A stretch of DNA of 54,915 nt, from assembly GCA_938002085.1 (NCBI GenBank), contig CALLAT010000067.1:1-54915 (forward strand), given 5' to 3'. Under the pieces are notes generated by a model. That model was given only the letters and a program-made list of their open reading frames with translations. It made no database searches and was not told the DNA's origin. The position numbers and the translations under genes are program-made. The DNA is from an uncultured Pseudanabaenaceae cyanobacterium (GTDB taxonomy: Bacteria; Cyanobacteriota; Cyanobacteriia; PCC-9006; JAAUQQ01). This document shows, in pieces, positions 7,601 through 16,987 of the stretch (the stretch's first letter is position 1; every line of letters starts with the position of its first letter).

Positions 7601-10600
7601 CTAAACTTTTGCCGCTGCGCCCTGGCTGGTGAGAATCTTCTTAATCGACTTAAGGAAATCCTGCTCCACATAGGGCTTGCTGAAGTAGTCGTGAGCCTTG
7701 AGCTGCATGGCCAAACGACGGTGCTTGTCGCTGCTGCGAGATGTGAGCATGACCACCGGAGTCTTCATCAGGGCAGGCTCGCGACGGCGCTGGCTGAGGA
7801 ATTCGAAACCGTTCATGTTGGGCATCTCGACGTCGCAGATGACGAGCTGGATAGCACCGCTTTGACGGAGCTGGGTCAGGGCCTCTTGGCCATCGCCTGC
7901 TTGGAGGACGCGGTAGCCCGCCTTCTCCAGGCTCAAGGCCATGGTGCGACGCATGGCAGTGGAGTCGTCCACCACCAGAATGGTGTCAGCCTGCATGGCT
8001 TGGGCAATGGTTTCTGTTGCCTCTGTGCCATCACTGGTCTCTCCTCCATCCAGGGCTTCATCGCTGATTTCCACCCCTGCCGCCATGGCCATGGAGTTGT
8101 TGCTGAGCTGTTGCAGTAGCGCAGTACCATCCAGGACTGGAATCATGCGGCCATCACCCAGAATGGTGCAGCCGTAAGAATATTCTGGTGGGGTCATGGC
8201 CGAGCTAAAGGGCTTGATGACCAGTTCTTGCTCCATGAGGAGGCGGTTGACTTCCATGGCGCAACGCTGACTGCCGCGACTGAAGATTAGCAGGGGCAAG
8301 GCCCAATCCTTAGGCACTGGGATACTTTTGGAGGTAATGGCCTTGAGGTTGGCGATGTCAGCGGTGGGGCAGCTGTAGTCCAGCAGCTCTGTCATGGACT
8401 GGATGGGGATGAGGTCATCGCGCCAGTGAAGGAGACGCTTGTTGCCCACCATTTTGAGCTGTTCGGGCTGGGGGACCAGGAGGTCTTCGATGCCATCGGA
8501 GGGGAGGGCGATCGCCGTCGTTCCCACCTGGCAAACCATCAGCTTTGCCACCGTTAGGGTGAGGGGCAAGCGGAGGATAAAGGTTGTCCCCTCACCCTTC
8601 TTAAAGTCCACCGTCACGTTGCCCTTGAGGCCTTTAATTTGCTCCCGTACAACGTCAAGGCCCACGCCACGACCGGAGAGCTCACTCAGTTTTGCAGCAG
8701 TGGAGAAGCCTGGCTCAAAGATGAGGTCCAGCAGGGCCTGCTGGGGCAAGGATTTCACCTCTTCGCGGGAGAGCCATTCCAATTCCACAGCTCGCTTGGC
8801 GATGCGCTCCAGGTTGACCCCCTGACCATCATCTTTGATTTCGATGACGGTTTGGTTGCCCTGGTAGTAGGCATTAATTTGGATCTCACCTCGGTCGGCC
8901 TTGCCTTGTTTTTGTCGTTCTTCAGGCTTCTCGATGCCATGGTCGAAGGCGTTGCGCAGCAGGTGGAGCATGGGGTCATGGAGCTTTTCCAACATCCCTT
9001 TATCCACAAGGACGCTCGTGCCATTCAGGTTCAAGTCCACGGACTTGCCATGCTTGCGTGACATGTCTCTCAACACGCGAGGGAAACGGCCCAAAATGTT
9101 GTCTAGGGGCAACATGCGAGCCCACATCAGTTCGTTCTGCAACAGACCCAGACGTTGACGCTGTTGGGTCAAGCTTTGGGTGGATTGCTCTAGCAATACG
9201 CCGATGTCATCCACACCCTCTTCCAGCTGCATGAGCTGCTCGAAGATTTCTTGGAGTTGGCCATGGAGGGCGCTATAGCGGTCCATCTCCAGCACGTCGA
9301 AGCCTTCCAGGAGAGAGCCTTCTTCATTGGCAGCCTCTTCTGATTCAGAGCGTATTGCGGGTTGCTCTGCGGCGGCGTGACCTTGGGGCTGACGCTGGGC
9401 AGGCTCGACGAGCATTTGGTCAGAAATACCGCGCAAGCCATTGAGCTGGCCTTCGAAGTTATTGAAACGCTTGTCGAGTTGGGTTACGACTGATTGCAAC
9501 TGTTCATGTTGCAGAGAGAGACTGTTTCGGCTGAGGACGAGTTCGCCAACCAGGTTGTTCATGCGTTCCAACACGCTCAAGTCAACGCGCACAGAGATGC
9601 CGGAGAGCTTGGTGCCTTGCTGGCGTTTCTTCTTGGCAGCCTTGGACTTCTCTTTGCTTTCTGTTTTTGCAGCCTCGTCGGTCGGGTTGGGCTTTGCGGT
9701 GGGCAGCTGGTTGTTTGTTGGCAGCTGGTTGTTTGTTGGCAGTTGGCCAAACATCTGCTCCATGGCGAGAACGGCATTGCCAATGTTATCTGCCTTGGCT
9801 TGGTTCTCGTCGTTGGTGGCGATGCCGTCGTTAGTCGTGACGTTGGGTTCCACCGCTTGGTGTTCTGCCAGGGCAACTTCCACGGCGGTGGGGGTGAGTG
9901 GTGGGCCTTCTGCCGCGGTTTCGCTGGGCTGAGCGATCGCTTCTGGAGTGGCTTCTTCTTCAGCTGGAACTTCGGAGCTAGGCGCTTCCTCGGTTGATGG
10001 TTCGCTGTTTTGCATCGGCTGGCTGGCTTCTGCATCTGAGTTTGCTATCAATTCAGAGGCGATTAAGTCAGAAGCGAGGGAGTCATTGGCGATCGCGGCG
10101 AGCCGCTCAGGCCCCACAGAGAACATGGTTTCCAAGCTAGGTAGTTGTTGATCATCACCTTCGCTTTTGGCGGCTTTGGGATTGTCCTGTGGGCGATCGC
10201 TGTCAGCAGCTTCAGTCGTTGCTTCACCTTCTGGTTGAGCAGTTGCTAGCTCTAAGTCAGCTCCCTCGGTTGCTTCAGGCTGGTGGTCTGGAGTTGCGAT
10301 CTGTTCCACGACATCAGCAGCAGATTCTGCTTTCATCAGCTCCTGACCCGCTGTGGCAACGTCGTCGGCTTGAGGCTCAGAAGCGTCAGGCTCTGATTCT
10401 TCGGGTTCTGATGCTTCAGGTTCTAATACTTCAGGTTCTAATACTTCAGGCTCCGCATCATCTGATGTCGTTGCCTGAGCATCTTGCTCTGGATCAGATT
10501 GACCTGGAGCAGTTGAGTTAGCAGATTCTGCTGCAGCCTGAGCAATAAAGGCTTGAAGCTCAGGGATAAGTGCTTCTTCTTCGGTTTCGTCAGATTCCTC

Positions 10601-13600
10601 GGTCGCTGCATCAGTCCATTCATCTTGAGGCTCTGGCGTTGCTTGGACGACCTCATCCGTTGGCTCCGCTTCCGCCCGGGCTGCATCGGTGACTCCTTGA
10701 ATGAAAGTACCTGCTTCGATGCCCTGAACATAGGTGCCCTCGTCGAAACTTTCTTCCAATACGGGGGGATGATCCAGAGCTTCTGTTGTAGAGGGCTCTG
10801 CTGTAATGCCCTGGATAAAGGTACCTGCGTCATACCCTTGGATGACAGTGCCTTCTTCAAAGGATTCTGCAGGGCTGGAGTCTGTTGCTTCAGCTGGCCC
10901 GTCATGGCTTGCCGTGGCTTCAGGGCTTTCCACCGTTGAATCGGGCGTTGCTTCCAGATTTTGGATGAAAGTGCCATCATCCAGGTTTTGAATGAAAGTA
11001 CCGGCCTCTAGGGGATTTGAAACTAGACCATTAAATTCCGCGTTAGCAGGTTGCTCCAGCTCGGCTGTCTCCGTGACATTGCCCTCGTCTTGATGGCTCT
11101 GGTCACCAAGTTCTGGAGAGGCTTCGTCGTTGGACTCTGAGAGGGATGCCTCCAAGGGCATAACTTCGTCGGTCTGGACGAAGGTGCCCATTTCTAGACC
11201 TTGGACAAAGGTGCCTTCGTCAATGGCTTCTACAGGAGGCTCAGGTGTCTCTAGAGTGGCTTCATCGTTGTCTTGGAATAGTTCGATTGGGAGTGCTTCA
11301 TCCAAGGCAGCACTGTCTACAGCTGATTCAACCGCTTCCGATTCCTTGAAGTCAATTGCTTCTGGTTCGTCGGATTCAATCGCTTCTGGCTCCTCAAGGT
11401 CAGTTGCCTCTGGTGCTTCCGATGCAGAGGACTCTGAGAGAGAATCAACTTCCTCTGAGGTTGGGGAGGCTACCTCTTCGAGCACGGCGCTCGACCAGGG
11501 ATCGATCAGCTCTGCTTGGCTGTCTTCTGTTGGGGAAGCTGCTTCTGGCTGCGTGAGTTCAGCATCTGTTTCTTCCTCTTTCTCTTCTTCGGGAGCATCT
11601 AGCTCGAAGATGTTTTGCAGTTCATCACTGTTGGGGGCTTTGGCAGTGGGGATGTTTAACGAATCATCAAAGCTAAGCATTAAGCTTGCTTCGGAGTCTA
11701 GAAATGCTTCACCATTGGCTGTGGATGCATCAACCATGGCCTCGAATGCGGCATCGGCTTCCGCGACGCTGAGGGCAGTGGTAACATCCGGCTCTTCTGG
11801 AGAGGCTGGGTCTGCATCTGCAAAGATATCGGCTAACTCATCTCCACCCAGGTTTGGCTCCACTGTCTCTGCATGGGCTGCGGAAGCCTGATCCATGGCG
11901 ATATCGAAGGCGCTGTCTAGCTCGCGATCCTCCTCTGCGGCCATGGCGGTGCCGGAGCTATCACCCAAATCGTCGTTGAGTTCGGCCCACATGTTTTCCA
12001 GCTCAGCATCGGGAGCAGCGAGCTCTGCTGCATCGGTTGCCGGGCTCTCTTCTTCGTTCTCAGTCGAACTCTCAGTTGCTAAGGCATCATTGTTAGCAGG
12101 CTCGAGTTCTTCTGGGAAGGTTGAAAAGATTTCGTCTCCATCGGAGAGAATTTCAGGGGGGGCTGTCTCAAGCGCTGGGAGAGTCAGATCATTGGACTCG
12201 AATTCGAGGTCTAAATCTGCCTCGGCTTCTGCGCTACTGCTAGCGGTTTCGCTGTCTAAGTCAAAACTAAAATTGTCTGACTCTGTTGCGTCAACATCTG
12301 CTTCGGCGACTTCTTTCGACTCGGATACTTCGCTGGCTTCGGGCTCTGCCATCAGGTTAGCCAGCTGGGCCATGGCATCCAGGCTGTCCAACGCCGCAAC
12401 CTCATCTTGATTGACGTTTAGCTCGTCAATGGCAGGGGCTTCTAGACTGGCATCTAAAGATGCACCCCCTTGGTCAACCGTTGCAAATTCATCCTCGGGA
12501 GTTTCGAGGTCCAAGCTGCTGGACTCATCAATTAGGGATTGGAAAGCATCAGCGCCTAAGTCAAGGTCCAATGCATTGTCCGCAGTCGCGTCAGCGATGT
12601 TGTTGGAAGCTTCTGTATTGGGAGCTTCTGCGTTGGAGGCCTCGGCATCATCGAGTAGGGACTCGCCTTCCATTGTTAGAGCGGCCAGGTCCAAGTCGCC
12701 CAGTCCTGCATCGGTGAGGCCATTCTCAAGGCCAGCTGCTTCGGGATCTGTACTTTCTGGGGCAGCGGGGTCGAGATTCAGGGCGGAGAGGTCTCCATTG
12801 GCTAAGTCTGCCGCACCAAAGTCAAAGTTCGCCAGGTCCGCTTCGCTCAAGCCAAAGTCTGCGAAGTCTCCGGCGGACAACTCTGCTGCGGGAGAGCTGC
12901 TGTCTTGGGCTGGGCTACTGCCACCACCGGCTAGGGCCAAGAGGGCTTCTGAGGGAGCGCCCCCCTGGTCGCGATCGCCCCCCATGACCAGCTCCTTGGC
13001 TGCATGGAGATCTTGAAGCGCTATGTTCAATAGCCCCACGGGATCAGCGGGATTATTGTGGCAGGCATCCAGAATGGCCTGGGCGATCGCCCCAAAGCCG
13101 GGTAGCTCCAGCAGTTCACCAAAGCCGACAAACACTTCAGCCTGGGCTTGGAGTTCACCCGATACCGGGAAGTTGCCTGGATTAGCTGCAACTTCTTCTA
13201 GGTGAGCAATGCCCTCCTCCACGTCCATCTCGAAGATCGAGGTGACCATGTCGATGCCTAAGTCCGAGGAGCTGGGAATAAAGCTATCGGCTTGCTTAAG
13301 CGCTTCTGCACCCAGGTTTTCCTCTAGGGCTTCTAGTACAGGAATCGCATTGGCTAGGGCCGCCTCGGGGTCATGGCTACCCGTCTCGATTTGCTCGCTG
13401 AGGGGGTCCTTAAGACAGTCAAAGCCGTCTAGGAGCAGTCCTTCTAGCTCATCGTCAATTTCCACCGTCTCGTCGTAGAGGGCTCGAAAAGCCGTTTCCA
13501 TACGGTGGGAAATGGTCTTAATCGCTTCGAGCTCTACACTGGCGGCTCCACCCTTGATAGAGTGGGCAGCTCGCATTACGGCATGGACGGTGTTGGCTCC

Positions 13601-13711
13601 GCGATCGCGCCGCAGCTCCAAGATTCCGTCTTCAATAATTTGAAGGAGTTCAGCGGCCTCTTCAATGAAGAATTGATAGGCCTTGTCATGGATATCAGGA
13701 TTGACAGACAT
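7601..13711 (-). CDS. Giant hybrid CheA histidine kinase (Hpt, P3, HATPase, CheW, REC) with a 1,000-residue acidic linker
   Basis: 2036 residues. Residues 10-120 are an Hpt domain with the phospho-acceptor His50 in RAAHSIKGGAAS. A second helical segment covers about 150-245. Residues about 270-1330 are an acidic Ala/Glu/Ser/Asp-rich linker with four pairs of a GTFIQ-like motif (833/842, 904/913, 954/963, 992/1001) and a LPTNNQ tandem. About 1370-1500 is the CheA dimerisation region, 1530-1700 the HATPase (N box LLRNAFDHGIEKPEER, then DDGQGV and GRGVGLDVV), 1720-1850 the CheW domain, and 1905-2030 a receiver with phospho-acceptor Asp1960. This is the PilL/PixL (TaxAY) architecture of cyanobacteria, but the linker is far longer than I would expect. 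It phosphorylates its own receiver and the CheY-type proteins of the cluster. It is downstream of both receptor genes, 80 bases after the nearer one. Confidence 0.93.
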   Translation of the reverse strand: MSVNPDIHDKAYQFFIEEAAELLQIIEDGILELRRDRGANTVHAVMRAAHSIKGGAASVELEAIKTISHRMETAFRALYDETVEIDDELEGLLLDGFDCLKDPLSEQIETGSHDPEAALANAIPVLEALEENLGAEALKQADSFIPSSSDLGIDMVTSIFEMDVEEGIAHLEEVAANPGNFPVSGELQAQAEVFVGFGELLELPGFGAIAQAILDACHNNPADPVGLLNIALQDLHAAKELVMGGDRDQGGAPSEALLALAGGGSSPAQDSSSPAAELSAGDFADFGLSEADLANFDFGAADLANGDLSALNLDPAAPESTDPEAAGLENGLTDAGLGDLDLAALTMEGESLLDDAEASNAEAPNTEASNNIADATADNALDLDLGADAFQSLIDESSSLDLETPEDEFATVDQGGASLDASLEAPAIDELNVNQDEVAALDSLDAMAQLANLMAEPEASEVSESKEVAEADVDATESDNFSFDLDSETASSSAEAEADLDLEFESNDLTLPALETAPPEILSDGDEIFSTFPEELEPANNDALATESSTENEEESPATDAAELAAPDAELENMWAELNDDLGDSSGTAMAAEEDRELDSAFDIAMDQASAAHAETVEPNLGGDELADIFADADPASPEEPDVTTALSVAEADAAFEAMVDASTANGEAFLDSEASLMLSFDDSLNIPTAKAPNSDELQNIFELDAPEEEKEEETDAELTQPEAASPTEDSQAELIDPWSSAVLEEVASPTSEEVDSLSESSASEAPEATDLEEPEAIESDEPEAIDFKESEAVESAVDSAALDEALPIELFQDNDEATLETPEPPVEAIDEGTFVQGLEMGTFVQTDEVMPLEASLSESNDEASPELGDQSHQDEGNVTETAELEQPANAEFNGLVSNPLEAGTFIQNLDDGTFIQNLEATPDSTVESPEATASHDGPAEATDSSPAESFEEGTVIQGYDAGTFIQGITAEPSTTEALDHPPVLEESFDEGTYVQGIEAGTFIQGVTDAARAEAEPTDEVVQATPEPQDEWTDAATEESDETEEEALIPELQAFIAQAAAESANSTAPGQSDPEQDAQATTSDDAEPEVLEPEVLEPEASEPEESEPDASEPQADDVATAGQELMKAESAADVVEQIATPDHQPEATEGADLELATAQPEGEATTEAADSDRPQDNPKAAKSEGDDQQLPSLETMFSVGPERLAAIANDSLASDLIASELIANSDAEASQPMQNSEPSTEEAPSSEVPAEEEATPEAIAQPSETAAEGPPLTPTAVEVALAEHQAVEPNVTTNDGIATNDENQAKADNIGNAVLAMEQMFGQLPTNNQLPTNNQLPTAKPNPTDEAAKTESKEKSKAAKKKRQQGTKLSGISVRVDLSVLERMNNLVGELVLSRNSLSLQHEQLQSVVTQLDKRFNNFEGQLNGLRGISDQMLVEPAQRQPQGHAAAEQPAIRSESEEAANEEGSLLEGFDVLEMDRYSALHGQLQEIFEQLMQLEEGVDDIGVLLEQSTQSLTQQRQRLGLLQNELMWARMLPLDNILGRFPRVLRDMSRKHGKSVDLNLNGTSVLVDKGMLEKLHDPMLHLLRNAFDHGIEKPEERQKQGKADRGEIQINAYYQGNQTVIEIKDDGQGVNLERIAKRAVELEWLSREEVKSLPQQALLDLIFEPGFSTAAKLSELSGRGVGLDVVREQIKGLKGNVTVDFKKGEGTTFILRLPLTLTVAKLMVCQVGTTAIALPSDGIEDLLVPQPEQLKMVGNKRLLHWRDDLIPIQSMTELLDYSCPTADIANLKAITSKSIPVPKDWALPLLIFSRGSQRCAMEVNRLLMEQELVIKPFSSAMTPPEYSYGCTILGDGRMIPVLDGTALLQQLSNNSMAMAAGVEISDEALDGGETSDGTEATETIAQAMQADTILVVDDSTAMRRTMALSLEKAGYRVLQAGDGQEALTQLRQSGAIQLVICDVEMPNMNGFEFLSQRRREPALMKTPVVMLTSRSSDKHRRLAMQLKAHDYFSKPYVEQDFLKSIKKILTSQGAAAKV
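9702..9746 (-). repeat. 18-bp tandem repeat inside cheA
   Basis: Two exact copies of an 18-base unit (9702-9719, 9720-9737) and half of a third encode LPTNNQ repeats at the end of the CheA linker. In-frame slippage here would change linker length without breaking the gene. Confidence 0.85.
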
Positions 13712-13791
13712 AGTTACGGAGCCTTGGACGGCGATGTTGGCGGGGAAGAAAAACGGGCATGGGCTAGAGCAAAAGGTGAGTGACGGTTGTC

Positions 13792-16700
13792 TTAGCTCAC
13801 CTTGAACTGGGCAACTTCTGCTTGAAGTGCCTGGGAAACATCCACCAACTGTTTGAAGGAATCAGACACTTGGCTGGCCTCCTCTGAGGTGTTGCGTACT
13901 AGCTGGGCCACCTCGGTGATGATGGCGGCTGTGGCGTCGGATGTTTGGGTTTGGCTTTCGGTGGTCTGGGCGATGGCGCTGACCAACTGGTTCACTTCCG
14001 CACTGGCGGCCGTGATTTGGGTCAGGCTGGCGCGGGTTTCTTCCACCAGCTCCATTTGCTTCGACACCTGGCTGTTCTCGACCTCCATGGCCGCGATTAC
14101 ATCCTGGGTTGCCATTTGGATGGTGTTAATCACTGTTTCCACGTCAGCTGTGGCCTGGGCTGACTGGGCAGCCAGGCTTCGAACTTCGTCAGCGATGACC
14201 GCAAAGCCTTCCCCTTCATCACCGGCACGAGCCGCCTCAATCGAGGCCTTCATCGCCAGCATGTGGGTCTGGGCTGCAAAGCCGCTAATCAGTCGAATCA
14301 CGTTGGAAATGCGTTCGGAGGCGGCCTCCAGACTCTCCATTTTTTGCGTGGTTTCGGACACCGATTCGCGAATCCCAGCCATGCCTTCCACGGTGCGGAC
14401 CATGGCTTGCTCACCTGCGCTCACCGTGGTTTGGGTGGTGTTTACGATGACGCGAGCTTCTTGGGCCTGGGCTGCCAGTTGCTGTACCGACTGGCTCATA
14501 GCCTCAATGTTGCTGAGAGAGCCGGTGATTTTCTCGGCCTGGGCTAGGGCGTCCTGGGCCAGGATGGTCACGGCGATGTCATTGCTTTGGGCGGTGCTGG
14601 TCACCTGGGTGGAGACGTTTTGTACCTGGGTCACAATTTGACGTAGGCTTTCGACCGTGGCGTTGTAAGAGTCAGCTACGGTACCGATCTCATCCGGCGT
14701 CACCCTCGCTCGCACTGTTAGGTCACCCTTGGACACAGGATCTACTTCTTGGAGAAGTTCTAGGGCACGGCGCTGGAGGATCTCTTTATCCTGACGAATG
14801 ACGTCCTCGGCCTGTCGCTGTTGTTCGACGAGGCTCACGTAGCCCAGCACTGCAGCCAGTCGGTCAGCGAGGGATTCCATAAAGCTGACGGTGGACTGTT
14901 CCCAGTTGCGGACGCTCCCGCAGCTGTGGGCAATGAGAAGGCCGTATAGTGAGCCACCACTGATCATTGGGGCAATGATATTGGCCTTTACATCCAGTTT
15001 GTCGAGTAGGTCGAGGTGAGGCTGGTTAAGGTTGGCCTGGGTGACATCCGGGTTAATTTGAGTTTCACCCCGTTTATAGCCTGCAAGCTGTTCGTCAGAG
15101 ATGAAGTCATCGGTGACCCCGATTTCAATGGCAGAGGGCCATTTGGGTTGGTGCGCTTCATAGACGATGCGTCCGTCTGTGGCGGAACCGCTGCGGTAGA
15201 CCACGAGACGATCCAGCTTGAGCTTCTTGCGAGCCTTCTCAAGAATGAGGGGCAAACCTTCCGTAATTTTGTGGCCATCGAGGGAGCGGAGGTTGGCCAC
15301 TTCCGTGAGGATTTCGTTTTGCCACAGCGCGGTCTGGAGGCGAAGTTCTTTGCTCTCCAGACTTTCAGCTAAACGGTTCATGTTGAGGGAAAGCTTGCCC
15401 ACCTCATCTTGACGGTCTGCATTTGCAATGCGCAGGCCGCGATCGCCTTTACCTAGCCGTTCCATGAATCCCGATAAGCGCTGCAGAGGTTGTACTAAGG
15501 AACCCGCTGCTGGCAAGGCCAAAAGGGTGGAGAGCAAAATTAAGCTACCGCCTAAACCGTAGGCGATTAACTGCTGTTTCAGGAACTGAGATTCTTGTTT
15601 GTTTAGAGCCTGGGCTGCATGGATGAGGCCCACAGCTTCGTTGCCACTCTGATTAAAAACAGGCAGGTAATAGTGCAAGCAAAGAATGCCGCCGATACGC
15701 TCAACCTCGACGTATTTCTCGCCCTGCTTTAAGACCTTCTCGATAATTTCGGGTGTGACCTTTTCTGCGGTTTTGCGACCGGCTCCATTCGACCCGGCTT
15801 GGGTCGAGAAAACCACCTCTTCCCCATCCAGTAGAGATAAGGCTGAGAGGCCAGAACGCAATTTGAACACATCTGCCAGGACGTGATTGCCATTGAGGAC
15901 TTGGCCGGTGATGACCGCACCACGAGTTCGGCCATTCACTAAGATTGGCTCAATTGAGACGGATGCCAGGCTGCTGTCGCCTGCCTGCTCGGTTGCAGTT
16001 AATTGAAGCTGTTGGCTGGTTTCAGGGGCAAGGCGCTCAATGCCGGAAGCGCTGATGCCAGTAGAGAGGACTTGCTGGACTAGCGGAAAACGACGAATAT
16101 CCTGCTGGAGAGGTGGGTTGACCTGGGTCAGGGTCGCCTCAGACCGGGCCGAGGCAATGTCCGCAGGCACGGGGGCATTGCGATTGGGTTTCCAGATATC
16201 CTGGGCAACAGTGCGGCCTTTGATATCGACCACAATTTGGAAGTTCATCGCCTGCTCTGGATTCATACCAGAGGGCAAGGTCACCAGTTGGTTTAGGGCG
16301 CTTTGCGCTGCATCACCTTCAACATTGCTAGGGTCAATACCTTTAATTGCTAGCGCTCGCGCCAAGGTCGAGGAGTAGACGGATGCGTCACCTTGGGCAC
16401 CCTCTAGGCTCCCGACTTGAAATGCCTGGGCCTGTGATAAGACCTCCGCTTCAGCACTTTGAATTGCTCTGTTCTTGTTGAGAGAAACTAGGCTTTGCGT
16501 GACGGCAATGGTAGGTAGGGCAGAACTGAGCAAAATGAGCAGGACAAACTTGTTGCGCAAGCTAAGGTTGGCCCAGCGTTTGCCGAAGCGTTGCCCACTG
16601 CTGGACGCTTTTGCGTTTGTGGCAGCTTGGGCTGAAGCCTGGAGTGAGGCATTCATCATGCGCGATCGCAGGCGCTTGGACTTCGTCGCTGAGTAATATT

Positions 16701-16902
16701 TCAGCTCAGTCATTTCCAGAGGTTCATCCCCTAGCATTGACGGCTCAACTGAGGCAGCCTTGCTTGTTGCTTTAGCACTGGTCTGACTAAGGCTAGAAGG
16801 TGGCGGTGGGGGAACCGGCAGAGCCTTAGCATTGGCTGCGATTTGAATCTCAGTATTGTCATCCTGAGCAGAACTGGGAGCGGGCGTAGGGGTCTGGGTC
16901 AT
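13792..16902 (-). CDS. Methyl-accepting taxis protein with GAF domain (second of two tandem receptors)
   Basis: 1036 residues. A proline- and alanine-rich cytoplasmic start of about 115 residues precedes the first membrane helix (about 117-140). A periplasmic region of about 300 residues follows, then the second helix (about 446-468), HAMP, a GAF domain (about 545-700), a second HAMP (SKGDLTVRARVTPDEIG) and a signalling coiled coil with the tip around [20 protein letters not shown]. The GAF domain has no Cys at the usual bilin-attachment position; its only notable Cys is in LLIAHSCG, which is not the attachment residue in cyanobacteriochromes. So unlike PixJ it is unlikely to carry a bilin. 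It sits directly before cheA and after a related receptor, the J1-J2-L order of the Synechocystis pix/tax1 locus. Confidence 0.9.
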   Translation of the reverse strand: MTQTPTPAPSSAQDDNTEIQIAANAKALPVPPPPPSSLSQTSAKATSKAASVEPSMLGDEPLEMTELKYYSATKSKRLRSRMMNASLQASAQAATNAKASSSGQRFGKRWANLSLRNKFVLLILLSSALPTIAVTQSLVSLNKNRAIQSAEAEVLSQAQAFQVGSLEGAQGDASVYSSTLARALAIKGIDPSNVEGDAAQSALNQLVTLPSGMNPEQAMNFQIVVDIKGRTVAQDIWKPNRNAPVPADIASARSEATLTQVNPPLQQDIRRFPLVQQVLSTGISASGIERLAPETSQQLQLTATEQAGDSSLASVSIEPILVNGRTRGAVITGQVLNGNHVLADVFKLRSGLSALSLLDGEEVVFSTQAGSNGAGRKTAEKVTPEIIEKVLKQGEKYVEVERIGGILCLHYYLPVFNQSGNEAVGLIHAAQALNKQESQFLKQQLIAYGLGGSLILLSTLLALPAAGSLVQPLQRLSGFMERLGKGDRGLRIANADRQDEVGKLSLNMNRLAESLESKELRLQTALWQNEILTEVANLRSLDGHKITEGLPLILEKARKKLKLDRLVVYRSGSATDGRIVYEAHQPKWPSAIEIGVTDDFISDEQLAGYKRGETQINPDVTQANLNQPHLDLLDKLDVKANIIAPMISGGSLYGLLIAHSCGSVRNWEQSTVSFMESLADRLAAVLGYVSLVEQQRQAEDVIRQDKEILQRRALELLQEVDPVSKGDLTVRARVTPDEIGTVADSYNATVESLRQIVTQVQNVSTQVTSTAQSNDIAVTILAQDALAQAEKITGSLSNIEAMSQSVQQLAAQAQEARVIVNTTQTTVSAGEQAMVRTVEGMAGIRESVSETTQKMESLEAASERISNVIRLISGFAAQTHMLAMKASIEAARAGDEGEGFAVIADEVRSLAAQSAQATADVETVINTIQMATQDVIAAMEVENSQVSKQMELVEETRASLTQITAASAEVNQLVSAIAQTTESQTQTSDATAAIITEVAQLVRNTSEEASQVSDSFKQLVDVSQALQAEVAQFKVS

Positions 16903-16987
16903 GGGAATCGCTCACGCGACGGCAACAGCAGCAAAGATGGGCAAGGGGCACAAAACTCTAAGGACAGTTATGGGGGCTGTCGAAGCC

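Noticed and set aside
9441..13016. Several long plus-strand frames opposite the CheA linker, rich in Ser and Ala
   Set aside because: They mirror the repetitive Glu/Ala/Ser codons of the CheA linker and show no domain or ribosome binding site.
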